Source: Pilatotrama ljubarskyi (taxonomy: Eukaryota > Basidiomycota > Agaricomycetes > Polyporales > Polyporaceae). Taken from it: a stretch of DNA of 64,000 nt. Both the position numbers and the translations under genes were made by a program. This document shows, one piece after another, positions 45,857-57,614 of this stretch. Within the stretch, counting starts at the first letter, position 1; each line of letters starts with the position of its first letter. The stretch covers positions 248,001-312,000 of the forward strand of contig MU277685.1 of NCBI GenBank assembly GCA_022385805.1. Reading direction: 5' to 3'. The notes beneath the pieces were generated by a model. It had not been told where the DNA came from, did no database searches, and saw only the letters and a list, made by a program, of their open reading frames with translations.

Positions 45857-45865
45857 ATCAGATAA
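45857..45865. promoter_or_regulatory. Orphan iron-GATA site ATCAGATAA
   Basis: Exact ATCWGATAA match 1.2 kb downstream of FTR1, not next to a recognised gene. Confidence 0.55.
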
Positions 45866-46103
45866 CGCCCCAAAATACCGCAGCCCCGAGTCAGTGGAGC
45901 GGCGGCCTGGAATCCCGGGATGCGAGAACGGGCCGGGTGGATTTGGACGACGTCGATCGGGCGAGCCTGTGCTGTGGGTGCTAGTGGACCGTGGGCAAAC
46001 TCGATTGACACGGTCGTAGCCATCGTAGCCGCGCGCAGTCGTGCCGGCGGCGCGCCTCGAGTCTGTGCGCACTGGCAGGGCTTGGCAGGTCCAGATGGAC
46101 ATT

Positions 46104-46112
46104 ATCTGATAA
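46104..46112. promoter_or_regulatory. Orphan iron-GATA site ATCTGATAA
   Basis: Exact ATCWGATAA match (W=T) within TTATCTGATAAG, 239 bases from the previous site. Confidence 0.55.
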
Positions 46113-47478
46113 GATTACTGCCCGCCGCGTACGGGCCATCTAATCTAACGCAGAGACGGGTCCGAGGGCGGCGCGCGGAGGAAGAAAAGCGGTGAATGAC
46201 ATACTTTCATGCGGTGGGAGGATGCCTGGTGCCTTGGATCTTGCAATATGAGGACCTTCTCATAATTTCACAAGACATGTGCCGCCTTCGGGGAAGCGCA
46301 GCAGGGGATGAGCACAGCTGGAGACAATAATACAGTATTCCGCATAGACACCCACCACTGAATGGTCGTTGCCACGTTGGAGCAGTGCGCGTCGCGCGGC
46401 GCTACTTCACGACACACGGAGACGTACCATGATCAAAGATGCACCATCACCTGAACGGTGGTACCTCCGTTCGTTCGGATGACCTGACAGGGCCACTTCA
46501 TGCCGCTCGAGTGCCTGTGAGGCAACTTGAACCGGCCGCGGCGGAGCATATAACCAGCGGGAAAAAGTCTCATCAGCAGTCGACCATGAGCAGTTGAGCC
46601 AGGCCAGATGGCACTGGCGACGGAGCAGTGATTGTCCCGTCAGCCGTACTGTACGGTCGATCGCGGTAGATCGGCTGGCAAAAAGGCCTCTCTGCCCATT
46701 TACTGTCCACTCTAAGGCGCATACAGTCTGCCCGCCAAGATGGTCCGAGACCACTCGCCCAGAGTCAAGCGTTGGAGGTAGGCCGTGAAGCCCGATACCC
46801 CATCCTGTGTACCTGTGAGCCCTGTGTTCGCAGAAGCCGACGCAGTGACTCTGTCCAATACTACTTACAGCGAGTCAGCCAGCCAGCCAGCCCGCCGGTT
46901 TACCCGTTTTACGACATTGTGCGAAGCCACAACACCTGCGAAGATCTGCTTGCATGTCATGCGAAACAATGAGTGCAGTACACGTACTTTGTTCATAGAC
47001 TCGCCCACGCGCCCTTCTTGCATGTTCTTCGCCGGAGTACTCACGCTTCACCGAACGGTTGAGCGGGTGCAACAACCGCGTGAACGTGCGGTATCGGTTT
47101 TCGGAATCTGCCGAGGTACTTAAGCGCCCGGTTTGGTGGCGCAGTCCCTCGCGCGTAGTTCGCGCCTCACCCGTCTGGCACATACAGCACTCCATCTCTG
47201 TCGATAGATACTGTCAACTCTCGACCCGGTCATTGCCTACGAATTATCAGACCAAGAGTGCACCGTAGCGGCAGCCATCGGGATCGCTCGATTCGGAGAT
47301 ATCGAAGCTGGCGCCGGGCACGTTCCATCACGATTTAAGTCGATTACCGCAAACGAGCACAATTCGTATATTTGAGCTGAACCTGGGAGTTACACGGATT
47401 CACCACGGCGAGGTACAAATACATTCCAGAGATGTCCGTATAGCCGACCTGGCTCGCGATGGAGGGTGGTTCGGACTT

Positions 47479-49589
47479 CTAGACCGTGAGGTCCAAAAGC
47501 ACAAAGAACGTCTTCTTGCATGCAGGGCAGCATCCGGCGGTCAACGCAAGCTCCTGAAGCATACAGCTGCGTCGTCATCCATGGGTGAGTCACTAGGGCT
47601 CCGAATTGTCACCATGAATTGACAGACCTTTGACAGAAGATGTGTCCGCAGATTGTAGTGACAGGCTCCTCGCATGGGTCCTTACCACAGGACCTGCAGT
47701 GCCAGCCGACGCCGTGACTTTGAGGCTGTACAGCATGTGTACGAGCAGCTGAGCCTCGAGAGAGCGTCAGTGTGACCGGGGAACGCTGATACCATGGCCG
47801 CATGAGAATCACCTGGACCGCTTGACGGACCGCTGCTTGTCGTCAATTCGTCCGCGCACAGTGGTTCTGGTGGCGATGTGTCTGGGAGCGGAACTATAGC
47901 AGTGGGTGAGGTTGCGTCTCTTTGCATGGGCAGACCGAATTCAGTACCATCCCCGGGCCTGCTTGGAACGGACGTGAGTCTGGCTGCTTCTTGTGGAATC
48001 CCTGCGCCGCCTGCAGGGATTGCGACAGCCTCGGGAAGTGACGGAGTCGTGGAGCCTCCTTGTCGGGTAGGGATGGAAGATTGTTCGGGGGTTCGAGGTC
48101 CGGGGGGTGAAGACTGAGTCCTATCGACACCAAGCCTTTTGTCTTCAGCCATGTTAGATGGCGTGTACTTGAGGATATCTCGTGCACGTTCAGCTGCATC
48201 TGGACCATAATCCCGGAGGAGGAGCTCGATGATACGCAAGGCACGGGGACTCAGTGCAGGGACTTGCGCCATCTCTGCCACGGTGTTCCCTTGGTCATCG
48301 GAAGAAATGCTGTACAATACGATAAGGTCAGCACCAGTACTGTCAATGTGACCCTCAGTAAGCATTGGCTGGATGGTGAACACACCTGGCAGAGGATGGG
48401 GATGCAGCTTCTAGTAGTTCGAAGCTGGTGTAGGATACGATAGATGCAGCATCGTCGAAGTCGTCGCTATGCGCGGCTGCGCCCATCAGAGTCTCCGTTG
48501 GCGTTGCAACGCCGCCGGTGGTATCATCGCTCTACCGACAGGAGAAGTTCATCAGGGCAAGACACCTATTTGAGAGGATGGTAACGCCTCACCGCGCGAG
48601 CCGTCCGGGTCCTTTCGCTTCCCCCATGGCCGTTTGAGGGTTTGAGTCGTCCGGATTGGCATGGATTGTTGACGGAGGAATGTGCTGCCTGGAGGCTCCA
48701 TCCTTGGGGTTTGGCGAAGATACGGACAGCGATAAGTCGTATTCGGGGACAGCGATACTTGAGCCAGCGGGCGATTGCAGGACCGGTACCGAGGCCGACG
48801 TGGCTACCAGCGTAAAACAACGAGAACAGCTACCTGTCTCCCGATGCGCTCGCAGTATTGCCGCAGAAGGGTACTGCTGCTCACAAACGTCGCACATGTT
48901 CTCGGCGAGCTGATGCTATTGACATGAGTATACATCAGATGAGGTTGCTCGCCCAAGGCTCACTGCAGGTTTAGGTCGTAACGTACACACCTGGCGTAGT
49001 TCTGCCTCATCCGCGAAGCCAGTGTGACAGGCGGGGTATTTGGGGTGGTTGGGCGAGTTGGTATAGTGCACCGGACTCTTGAACACATAAGTCTGGCAGG
49101 GCGCGGAATATGTGGTCGTGGGTTCCAGAAGCTGGTGGTGCACATCACTGTAGTGCTTCGTGGTCGAAGGAAGTAGTTCATCGAGCCTAAGTCAGGACGT
49201 CTATACGACGAGACCGACGGGGCCCTCACCAGATGGACGGCCATTGGCCCTTTGAAAGATTTCAGACATGCTGGACATGACCAGTCCTTCTCCGTAGGTA
49301 GCGATATGGGGGGTCGACTGGAAGACTCGATTGCAGCAGAGCACAGCCTCGTTGTAGACGAAGACGAGACCACTTTCTTGGAGCAAGTGGAAGCTGGCTG
49401 ACTAGCGGTCTTGATACGTTTCGCAGGAGCGGTGATCTTACTGCTGGCTGGTACCACTGCCTGTACCGTGACGGAAGCACGCCATTGGTGCCGCTTGGCA
49501 GTTGCATGATCTTGACAAGCCGCTTCCCCTTTGAATGATTTTTTGCACTGCCAGCAAACCACGGTAGCGGGCGTTTTCTTCTTTGCCAT
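47479..49589 (-). CDS. C2H2-RING protein, putative E3 ligase, tandem copy A
   Basis: Seven exons (49589-49230, 49155-48991, 48915-48593, 48529-48386, 48309-47793, 47725-47628, 47566-47479) close in frame to 564 residues. Finger-like units are CWQCKKSFKGEAACQDHATA, CPACLKSFKG ending at HYSDVHHQ, CPACHTGF-like PACHTGFADEAELRQHQLAE, and CDVCEQQYPSAAILRAHRET. The middle is acidic and Ser/Pro-rich (SDDFDDAASIVSYTSFELLE). The C-terminal RING is WHCRSCGKDPCEEPVTTICG, HIFCQSCMLQELALTAGCCP, then ACKKTFFVLLDLTV. Two introns are phase 0 directly before a finger histidine and one is phase 2 directly before the fifth RING cysteine. Nuclear or cytoplasmic role and substrates are unknown. Confidence 0.85.
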
Positions 49590-50161
49590 GTATTTGGAAT
49601 TGGCGATGGGAAGTCTTTGAAGGGTGCCTAGAGGTATGGGCGTAGGGACTGGTGATCAAAAGACGTGGTTGGCGCTGTACGTCGCCTAGCAGATTCTGAG
49701 AGTTGACTTGGACGATCACAGCGCGGTCAAAGGAGCTGGTTTCTGAGTTCAATGCCAGGCTTTCCCTCGGACGCCGAATTACCGCAGCACACGAATTGCA
49801 CGTGCTTGGGTATGCTTCTTCGTGAGCGGTTATGGTACTGCGTCCGGGAACGACGCGCCGTGCGCGTGAAGCTTCGAATTCTCACCTCCCGTCCTCCAAT
49901 CGCAAACTACTCGGCCAGCCAGGCTATCCGAGCTCATACATGTATATACACAGCATGCGTATGACAGTGTTACGGCGGCGGAGCCGTCAGAGCGGCCAAG
50001 TCCTAGGATCGCGCCCACGTGACCGCGTTGCACTGAGAGCGTCCAACCAACCGCCTACTATGTCCGCCTTTCCTCACGCAGACCGCTGAATCAATCGATC
50101 ATGGCTAAGTTTACTGCAAGCGCAAGAGGTAACTCGTGTGGGCGTACGTACGACGACCGCG
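49590..50161. other. Spacer between tandem C2H2-RING copies A and B
   Basis: These 572 bases have no recognised gene. They include the promoter of copy A (minus strand) and the 3' end of copy B. Confidence 0.4.
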
Positions 50162-52006
50162 TCACGCGCTAACGTCTAGGCGCAGAAAGAACACTTTCCT
50201 GCAAACCGGGCAGCAGCCGTTAACTGCAAGCTCCTGAACGATGCAGCTGTAGGTCGTACAGGGGTCAGCCGATAGTCGGCGAGGCATCGAGGCGGCACCG
50301 TACGTACCTTCTACAGAAGATGTGGCCACAGGCAGTCGCAACTGGTTCTGTACATGTACCAGCCCGGCATAGCCTGCAATGCCACGAGATTGTCTTCGGT
50401 CGTGGAGGTTGAGAGCAAGACGGATTGACCTCGACAATAGGGACGGCGCTCGGGGCACGGCGAGTTTCGCATGCAGAACCCTTCACCAAGTCGGCTATGC
50501 CAGGTAAGAGTACTGAGTGATCAACCGGGCAAATAAAGAAGCAGAGCTACCTCGCATCTCGGAGGATGAGGATGGTCCTTCGCCGCCGGTTTGGTCGATG
50601 ATAGGACTTGCTTCGCTTGCCTGCGCCGGTTCATGGATGGTCGAATCCTGATCTTCTATGCGAGCGCCCGAAGACATTGATCCTGGGTATGTAGATTGAC
50701 AACGACACCGACTGTGCCCAAGTGACGGGTGAGGATCACCAGTGCTGCAGCAAGGGAGGTGCCGACTTACGCCACTGGTGTAGCGCAGGACGATTCGGAT
50801 ACGCGACTTGCGATGGTATCTGGTTCCACCTCCACGAAGCTCTCAACGGAAATCCAAGAGTGTACATCGTCGTCGAGCGTGCGCACTGATCTCGGATCAT
50901 TAGGGTGAGCGGCACCCTCGGATATGACATGCGGGCTCTCGCCCTCGGCAGCCGCCATCCCGCCGTCCTGAGGAGAGGATTGAGTATGACTGTCGGTATC
51001 ACCGCGGTGTGACGAGAGGGCTTACCAATGAGGGGCACTGAGAACCCGGCGCCGAAGAGGAAGCGTCTAGCTCGACGAAACCGAGCTCATCTGCGAGTCG
51101 TGCGGAGGCGTTTGTGCCAGATCCTGAAGAATCTGGCGACACGATGCGAGCCGTGGTCTCAGCGGTGAGGCGACTGCTTGTCTTTATAGTCTGGACTTCC
51201 GGCTCAGCCTCCCTACGGGGCTGAGTAGCTATGGCACATTTTGAGAGAAGGCGATGCTATCATAGATACTCAGTTGACGTACCACGTCGACTCAAAGCAC
51301 GTACCGGAACCAGTGCATCCAAACTCCCGAAGCGCTCTCCACATGCTCCGCATGCGAAGTGAGTGTTCTCATTGTGTTCTTGCAGCGACTGTGCAGAGGA
51401 GTAGTGTATCTTGCACGCCTCGCATGTGTTCCTGGTCGACATGTGCTGTATCAATTCGATCAGGTCAGTGCCGATGTCCTCTCCTTGGAGCGCATAGGAG
51501 AGGATGCACCTGAAGCAGGTGCGCGTAGTCTTCAAACCCTTCATTGCAAACAAAGCACCTCGGATGATTGGGCGAAGTGTCGAAGTGATTGGTTCCCTTG
51601 ACCACGAACGCGTAGCAAGGCGTACAGAACCCAAACACGGGGCCTTGCGTCGTTGCCTCAGGGTGTACATCGCTGTAGTGCTGCACACCGGGTGAACATA
51701 AGCATGCTAAGACGCACAGATCTGGAAGGTGCTGACAGTGCCGAGACGGACTGGGCTGGTGACGATGGCGCCGCAGAGGTGACATGCCCACTGTCGCTTC
51801 GGCTTCGTTTCCTCTCCGGCTGTCGTTGCTTGAAGTACAGTATTAGACGTTGTCGATGCAGATGCGCCAGTACCCGGAGCTGCACGAAGTCCTTGGTGGA
51901 TACTCGCCGTCGCGAGGTGTTGCTGACGGCCTCCTTCGTCTTTGAAGCATATGTCGCACAGGGGACACCTCAGCGTCTTCAACGCCTTCTGTTTCTTCTT
52001 GGCCAT
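50162..52006 (-). CDS. C2H2-RING protein, putative E3 ligase, tandem copy B
   Basis: Translation starts at 52006 (MAKKKQKALKTLRCPLCDIC), very like copy A (MAKKKTPATVVCWQCKKSFK). Exon 1 ends at 51737, exon 2 is 51680-51510 and exon 3 is 51445-51305; all three are multiples of three. Finger units are CPLCDICFKDEGGRQQHLAT, CHLCGAIVTS ending at HYSDVHPE, CFVCNEGFEDYAHLLQHMST and CEACKIHYSSAQSLQEHNEN. A Ser/Pro-rich linker follows (DDDVHSWISVESFVEVEPDT aligns with copy A). The RING is WHCRLCRAGTCTEPVATACG, HIFCRS, CIVQELAVNGCCPVCRK. Introns again precede finger histidines (phase 0) and the fifth RING cysteine (phase 2). The linker exon borders near 50.5-51.2 kb are approximate. Confidence 0.82.
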
Positions 52007-52622
52007 GGACTCTCAACGCTAATCTGGTAGTACAAGCGACGTGGCAGTCGGGCGGATAGGATGTCCAAGGGGACGAACTGCACGCCGCATACGCGGAGGC
52101 ATAGAAGCGACACGCCTAGCACGCGCTACCGCAGCACCACCTGGACATGGAATATCTTCCTCGTGAGAATCAGAAACCAGCTTGGCGACGTTCCTCACCG
52201 TGACCGCCTGCGGGGTGAACTCTTATCGACACCTCTGTCAGCACTTTTCTTGCCGGATAGCGCTCGCCTGGCAGTGGACGAGGCAGCGCGACACATTACT
52301 GGTGCACGAAGGTGGTCGGAAGCAACGCTCGTGTACTCGCTGGGTGTTTTCCTTGCAAGCAGGCGGCGGCTCACCGGTCAGGCCGGCCTCATGTAAGCCG
52401 AACGTAACGAAGTGAACGCGCGCTGCTGATCGCAAGAATACATAGATAAGGAGAGCCAGTATCAGTACAAGGCCAGGCTACAAAGCCGATGCAGTCCATA
52501 TACGTCAAGTTCGACGATAGGAAGCCGGAGACGTTAAGCTGCATGATGGGATTTTGCTTCAGCATTCGAGGGATTCAGCGTGATAGGAGTCCTAGCTTGT
52601 TCAAAGGAAACGATGCGATACC
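52007..52622. other. Spacer between tandem C2H2-RING copies B and C
   Basis: No gene was recognised in these 616 bases. Confidence 0.4.
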
Positions 52623-54945
52623 TCAGTCGGCCTCGACGTGGAGCCGAAGCAGAATTAGCTTTCCGCATGCGGGACACACTCCCGTCTTCGACAGCTCCTG
52701 AATGATGCAGCTGCACCGCGAACGCCATGAGGACATGGTCCGATGATAAGTCAAAGACGGGGGAGTGCTCACGCGGTACAGAAGATGTGCCCACACATGG
52801 TGGCCGTGGGGGCGACGCACGGGTCCTGCATGCAGCTCCTGCAGTGCCAGGACACCGCGCCGCTCTTGCCTTCGGGCCGCGCGACCGCCTTGAGTCTGGG
52901 CGTGACGGCTGGAGCTTCAACCGTGCGCTCCGAGTCAGAGAGGGACGCCGGTTCAACTGCATGTCGTGTGAGGCTGTAAGGTCAAAGATGCTCGGCTTCG
53001 ACGGAGTACTCACCAACAGTCATAGACGGCTTCTGGGAAGAGCTGGCCGCAGGTCGGCTGCTCGCAGACAGCGTTGAAACGCGGGAAAGCGGCCTCGACG
53101 CTGCAGAACGAAGAGGTGTCCGTACTGCTGCCGGCGTGGGCGGTCTACTGACGCTCAACGGGACTGTGGGTCTCGCAACGGGGGAGTCTACTGCGCGAGA
53201 TGGTGCCTCATTCACATGCTGGAAGATGCGCTCAGAAAGCGTTGATGAGGCCATTCTGGGCTGAGGGGATTCTGGAGGAGGTATCGACGCGCGTTGGCTC
53301 CTGACACTTGCCGACCGACTACCGGGCGTAGAAATACGGAACGGGGGTGGTTGGTAAGGAGACACTTCAGGATTGGGCGTGCGGATGCTTGAACGAGAGG
53401 GCGACGATGTAGCGGAGCGTAGGGAGCGCGTAGACTCGCTGCCAAGATGTCTGACCAATCTACCCGCGCGTGCCCTAGCAAGGTCTCGCGTTAGTAGAAG
53501 ATGTAGGGAAGAGCTGGAATGCGCCATACATGTCCTCGAACGACCGTTCAGAGATAGTCGGCGAACGAGACGTGTAGAACGGTACACCCTGCGCGTTGCT
53601 CGGGCCTTGATGGGGGCCGGTGAGTACCTCAGAGAACCCCGTGCAGATTAAGACGCGCACCTATGGATGAGGCGGTGGGGAGCGTTGGCTCAGAGACCGC
53701 TCGTTGAACGCGGGAGGACGCCTCCACTGTCTCGTACGACTCCTGTGATGCATCAAGCAGATGAGAGCCTGTATGTACTTCGCGCACGCATGCGGATACG
53801 TACGTTGTCGTCGAGCTCAGACTTCTCATTGAGGACCGCAGGTGCCGCAGGATGGACGATGGTCAGAGACGGGCGCTGAACCAGGGGCGAGGAATGGGTC
53901 GAACGCTGGGTCTCAAGGCTGGACGGTGGTTGGTCCTGCTTCAGGGCTTAATCAACTGCACTCTGAACGCGAAAACAAGCAACTGACCGCGGCAGTAACG
54001 GGAACAGGACTCGGGGGAGGGGACGGTACCCTTGGCGGCGGACGGGGGTGGTTAATCTGCATATGCTACAGGACCGCGCTCGTCAGACAAGGTTATGGAA
54101 CGTTGATGTAAGAATGGGGATCTACCTTGTCGCATGCGAGGTCATCCACGAACCCAATTTCGCACACAGCGCAGTGTGGATGAATTGGAGAGGTCAGGTA
54201 GTGCTGCTGCAACTCTTCAGCCGAGCGGAGCTGCCTCTTGCACAGACTGCAACGGAATGCCAGATGCGCACTGGAAAGATGCTGTATATCTCGTGTGAGC
54301 TGGCGTCAAACTAGCGGTAATATGAAGCATGCCTTCTCGAGTTCGGCATCGTCCAGGAACCCTTCCCCGCAGACGATGCAGCAGGGATGGTTCGCTGACT
54401 CGCGGAAGTGCTTCTGTCGCTCCACCGTTGCGACCTCCCGCCCGCATTGTGTACACTTGAACTTGTGAGGGTGTGCGAGATTGACATGCTACGCATCACA
54501 CATCCTCGGCGTCAGAGCAGTCTTCGAAAGAGAGAGAAGCAAGCGTACTCACCATTTCTAGCTGCTTCTGGTCCATGAACGCGGAGCCGCACTGTGCACA
54601 TTTCGGGTGCACGTCGAAGTGGCGAAGATGAACGGAAAGTGCGTCGGGAGACGAGAACTTCATCGCGCAAGGGAGGCAATCAAACGTCGGAAGGGAAGGG
54701 TGCTTGCTGCGTCTATGCTCCTCGTATTGGGCCTGGGCAGCGAAAACCAGACAACACGGTCTGCATTCGAACGCTGGCGCCGGCTTGCCTGTGGGATTTA
54801 CAGCAGGAGCGGCGCTGGAAGTCGATGCTGCTGTCGATGTCGCTGCTGGCACGGCGGCCGAGTAAGCATGTCCCTTATCCTTACAATGCTGTATGCACCC
54901 GGCTTCGGTTCTGAAAGCCTTGTTACAAGTCAAACATACAGCCAT
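52623..54945 (-). CDS. C2H2-RING protein, putative E3 ligase, tandem copy C
   Basis: Translation starts at 54945 (MAVCLTCNKAFRTEAGCIQH). It has the most fingers of the three: CLTCNKAFRTEAGCIQHCKD, CRPCCLVFAAQAQYEEHRRS, CLPCAMKFSSPDALSVHLRH, CAQCGSAFMDQKQLEMHVNL, CTQCGREVATVERQKHFRES, CIVCGEGFLDDAELEKHLSS, CSLCKRQLRSAEELQQHYLT, CAVCEIGFVDDLACDKHMQI. A long Ser/Pro/Arg-rich linker precedes the RING (WHCRSCMQDPCVAPTATMCG, HIFCTACIIQELSKTGVCPA, CGKLILLRLHVEAD). Introns fall before the histidines (phase 0) and before the fifth RING cysteine (phase 2). One intron (about 54329-54271) seems to use a GC donor. Borders in the linker are approximate. Confidence 0.82.
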
Positions 54946-55373
54946 ATCGAGAGGTCAGAGGTGATCGCTGAAGGGACGGTAGTGGTGGTGTCTTGTGCTG
55001 GTAGACTTGTCAAGAGCTGGAATTATAGTACAGCGTCCGTGGGCCTCGTGCCCACCTCGCCGCCTTGTCGTTGTAAGGCAGTATGGACAACAGCCAGCAA
55101 TGGGGCTGCTTCGTCGTGGACACCGAGTACGTCAGGAGACGGGCGTGAACGAGCTGCTCATATAATTTTATATCAACGCATCTGACATCAAACCATGAGA
55201 AAGTCCTGTGCACGTGGCCGGACTCTAAATCGTTCGACCACGATCCTAGCTTTTCGTCAAGTCTTAGGGGCCGAGATCGAGGCCATGGTCAAAGAACTAA
55301 CCTGTAGCAGTCTCCTTTGGGACTCAGTGATCAAAGTTGCGGCGAGCAGAAAAGTGGAGTCGCGCCGTGTTCA
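54946..55373. other. Spacer between C2H2-RING copy C and the DUF4336 gene
   Basis: No gene was recognised in these 428 bases, which form the promoter of copy C and the 3' end of the next gene. Confidence 0.4.
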
Positions 55374-56680
55374 TCAATCCAAATACCACTTGTATGCTTC
55401 CCTCCATGCAGCCTTCCCGTCTTTCTCAATCACATCCTAAGCGCACGGTTAGTCCGGACGGCCTGCATGCGCTCGGCTGAAGCTCGGACACGCACCCCAT
55501 GGCAAGGTATAATGCGTTCGAAGTCCCACCCTGCGACGGTCTTGACGTCGCGCTTCATAGCTCTGCGAAAGCGCATGTTGGTACGAGAACCCCTATTCTG
55601 GTCCCCGAGGGGGTAGCACTCACTCTTTATCCACCCCGAGCGACCATGCGAACTTCTTGTGCACCCACATGTAAGGGTCGAGATTTCCGAACAGAGGGAA
55701 CTTCCCCGAGGAGCCCGTCATCGAGTACTAGGAAGCATGCGTGAGTTGGGCTGTGCCAGAAGGCACTCATTGGATGCACACCTGCTCCCGAGCTGGGAGG
55801 TTGAACAGCAGGTCGGCTTCGATCATGGTCTTGGAGGCCGGGTGGAAGAAAGCGACGTCCTTGTTCTTGAAGCCCGAAAAGTAACTGAATGCCTCGTCAG
55901 TCCCCCCTGAGCATAGCGAGGATGTAAGTTCCTGACCAGTGCTGAATCTAAGTGCAGAGCGTCAGGCGCCGTGCATTCATAAGGCAGGAACGGGACTCAC
56001 GTCACTCTCGAACCCGTACTTCGTATCTGGCGGATCGGCTCCCCAAGCTTCGGTGTCGGTGAGCCGCGCGTTTGCGGACAAGCAGGCATATGCACATACC
56101 ACCATCGAACTTGAGTCCTTCCTTCGCCTTTTTCTTGATGGCCTCGTCCACAGCGATGAGTTTCGCATCGGGGTACTGCTTCTTAAATTCCCCTGAGTAC
56201 TACTGTAAGCCTCCGTACTCCTTGAGACGCGTAGCAAGGGCGTACCGAGATAGAGGTGATGGACAGCGTCAGCGCCGATGATCCACCTACAGCACACGTG
56301 ATTGAATGAGCAGGGCACGCCGCATGCACGAACAGGGCGTACTTGACAGGGCCAATTTCTCCGAGCTTGGACTTTGTTGCTTCGTCCAGAGGGGTGGACG
56401 CCAACACCCAAACGTCGCCGTTGCTGAGCTTCACGGCAGTCGAGCGTCCTCCGACAGGGAAAAGACCAAATCGAGAGAAAGGGCTGCCAAGTTGCCGCAT
56501 ACATTGAGAGACGACTTCGAGAGACAATGGATGTGGCAACGGGCTTACCACGAAAACGTCCAAACATCCTTCGCTACCTGAAAATGGCATACAATGTCAA
56601 ACGGAGGCCATGGCCATGCAATCTGGCGGGACAACCTCGCGAATGGCGCACTTTGCGCTACTTGGTACTGGCGGGGTCAT
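55374..56680 (-). CDS. DUF4336 protein (metallo-beta-lactamase-like fold)
   Basis: Translation starts at 56680 (MTPPVPSSAKCAIREVAKDV, formed across intron 1). After splicing it reads VWTFSCPFSRFGLFPVGGRS, TAVKLSNGDVWVLASTPLDE, KWIIGADAVHHLYLG, EFKKQYPDAKLIAVDEAI, YFSGFKNKDVAFFHPASKT, MIEADLLFNLPAREQ, KRDVKTVAGWDFERIIPCHG and ends WREAYKWYLD. This order is the fungal DUF4336 family, related to metallo-beta-lactamases: D-x-V-H-H and the CHG near the end would be metal-site remnants. No enzymatic reaction is established. Nine or so short introns interrupt it. Confidence 0.85.
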
Positions 56681-57019
56681 GTCGGTTGATGAGGTGATGA
56701 GGTGAGAGGCGGAATGAAGGTGTGGTCGAGCTGCAGGGGGAGCATGATATAGAGATCGAAGGTGGGAAGCTGCGCTACGCGAGGGTGGGGGCAGATGTCG
56801 AATGACGTCCTCGTCGCTACCGATCGTGCGCGTCAACTTGAGGAAGTGGGTCTCCAAATCAGGCAAGTCCTCAAGTTCGTCGACCAGCACGAGATGAATT
56901 CGCCACATAGCACAAGGTCCCGGACACGTGGGAAACAAAGGTATCATACTACGTCGAGGTACATGTACTGTCTATCTCATTACAGCGGTACACTCAAGCC
57001 GCAAGTTGTTCCCAAGTCT
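56681..57019. other. Spacer between DUF4336 and PAH genes
   Basis: No gene was seen in these 339 bases. Confidence 0.35.
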
Positions 57020-57614
57020 CTAGGGCACAAACGGCTGTGCTCCAAACGGTTGTGCTAAGGTACCAGTAGGTGTCTTGAGTTCAATGCCTCGAGTACTCAT
57101 GGAGAGGTTGAACGAGTAGCCAAGAGGGAGGAAGTAGTTGAGCGCTTGCAGGAGCTTGGGAAATTCCGCACACATGATCATCAGCCGTAGCAGAACATCG
57201 ACCAACTCGACCCTGCGAATGAAGAATGAACATCGGCTTCTCGGGCAACTTCGTATAGCTCTGCCTTACCGGCCTTCCTCATACAGCTTCAGCGCCTTGA
57301 AGAATTGGTCGTACGCGGCGGGCCGACCAGCAAGCTGCCGCCTCACAAGCTGGACGTAATCCAGCGCCTTCTCTACGGCTCGTTGCGGGTACACTTCGCT
57401 CAGGGCTGTTGTGATTAGCCAGGTTAATGAGCCTAGGAAGCGTGCAAGAGAAGTTTGCCACTCCGTACTACTCACCTGCGGCGGCACTCACTCTCGAGGT
57501 GTCCGACGCAGTCTCGGGGGCCGGTAGCGATACTGCATGGGCGGACAGTAAGGTCTCTAGACGCTTCGAGGTTGCTTGAGTATGAGAAGCGCGGGGCGTG
57601 TGCGGGTTCAGCAT
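57020..57614 (-). CDS. Short single-PAH (Sin3-type) protein, copy 1
   Basis: Three exons (57614-57476, 57405-57270, 57212-57020) give 155 residues in frame. After a short polar N-terminus (MLNPHTPRASHTQATSKRLE) comes one paired amphipathic helix domain: AVEKALDYVQLVRRQLAGRP, AAYDQFFKALKLYEEGR, VELVDVLLRLMIMCAEFPKL, LQALNYFLPLGYSFNLS. The four-helix order and the final F/N-x-(F/I)-LP-x-GY are diagnostic of Sin3 PAH domains, which bind repressor peptides. There is no Sin3 HDAC-interaction domain. The last intron is phase 2 directly before VELVD. The start codon is the first in-frame ATG; an upstream exon is possible. Function is unknown, perhaps competing for PAH ligands. Confidence 0.75.

Larger units (their letters stand above)
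44664..47478. other. 2.8 kb stretch without a recognisable gene
   Basis: Several open frames of 100-180 codons exist on both strands (e.g. 45127-45678 minus, 45591-46019 plus), but none shows a family motif, a plausible domain or consistent splice sites. Two iron-GATA sites lie inside. Possible contents are a fast-evolving small gene, a non-coding RNA gene or a decayed gene. Confidence 0.5.

Noticed and set aside
45127..46102. Overlapping 140-183 codon frames on both strands next to the orphan GATA sites
   Set aside because: Arg/Ser-rich, no motif, no consistent splicing; typical of chance frames in GC-rich DNA.
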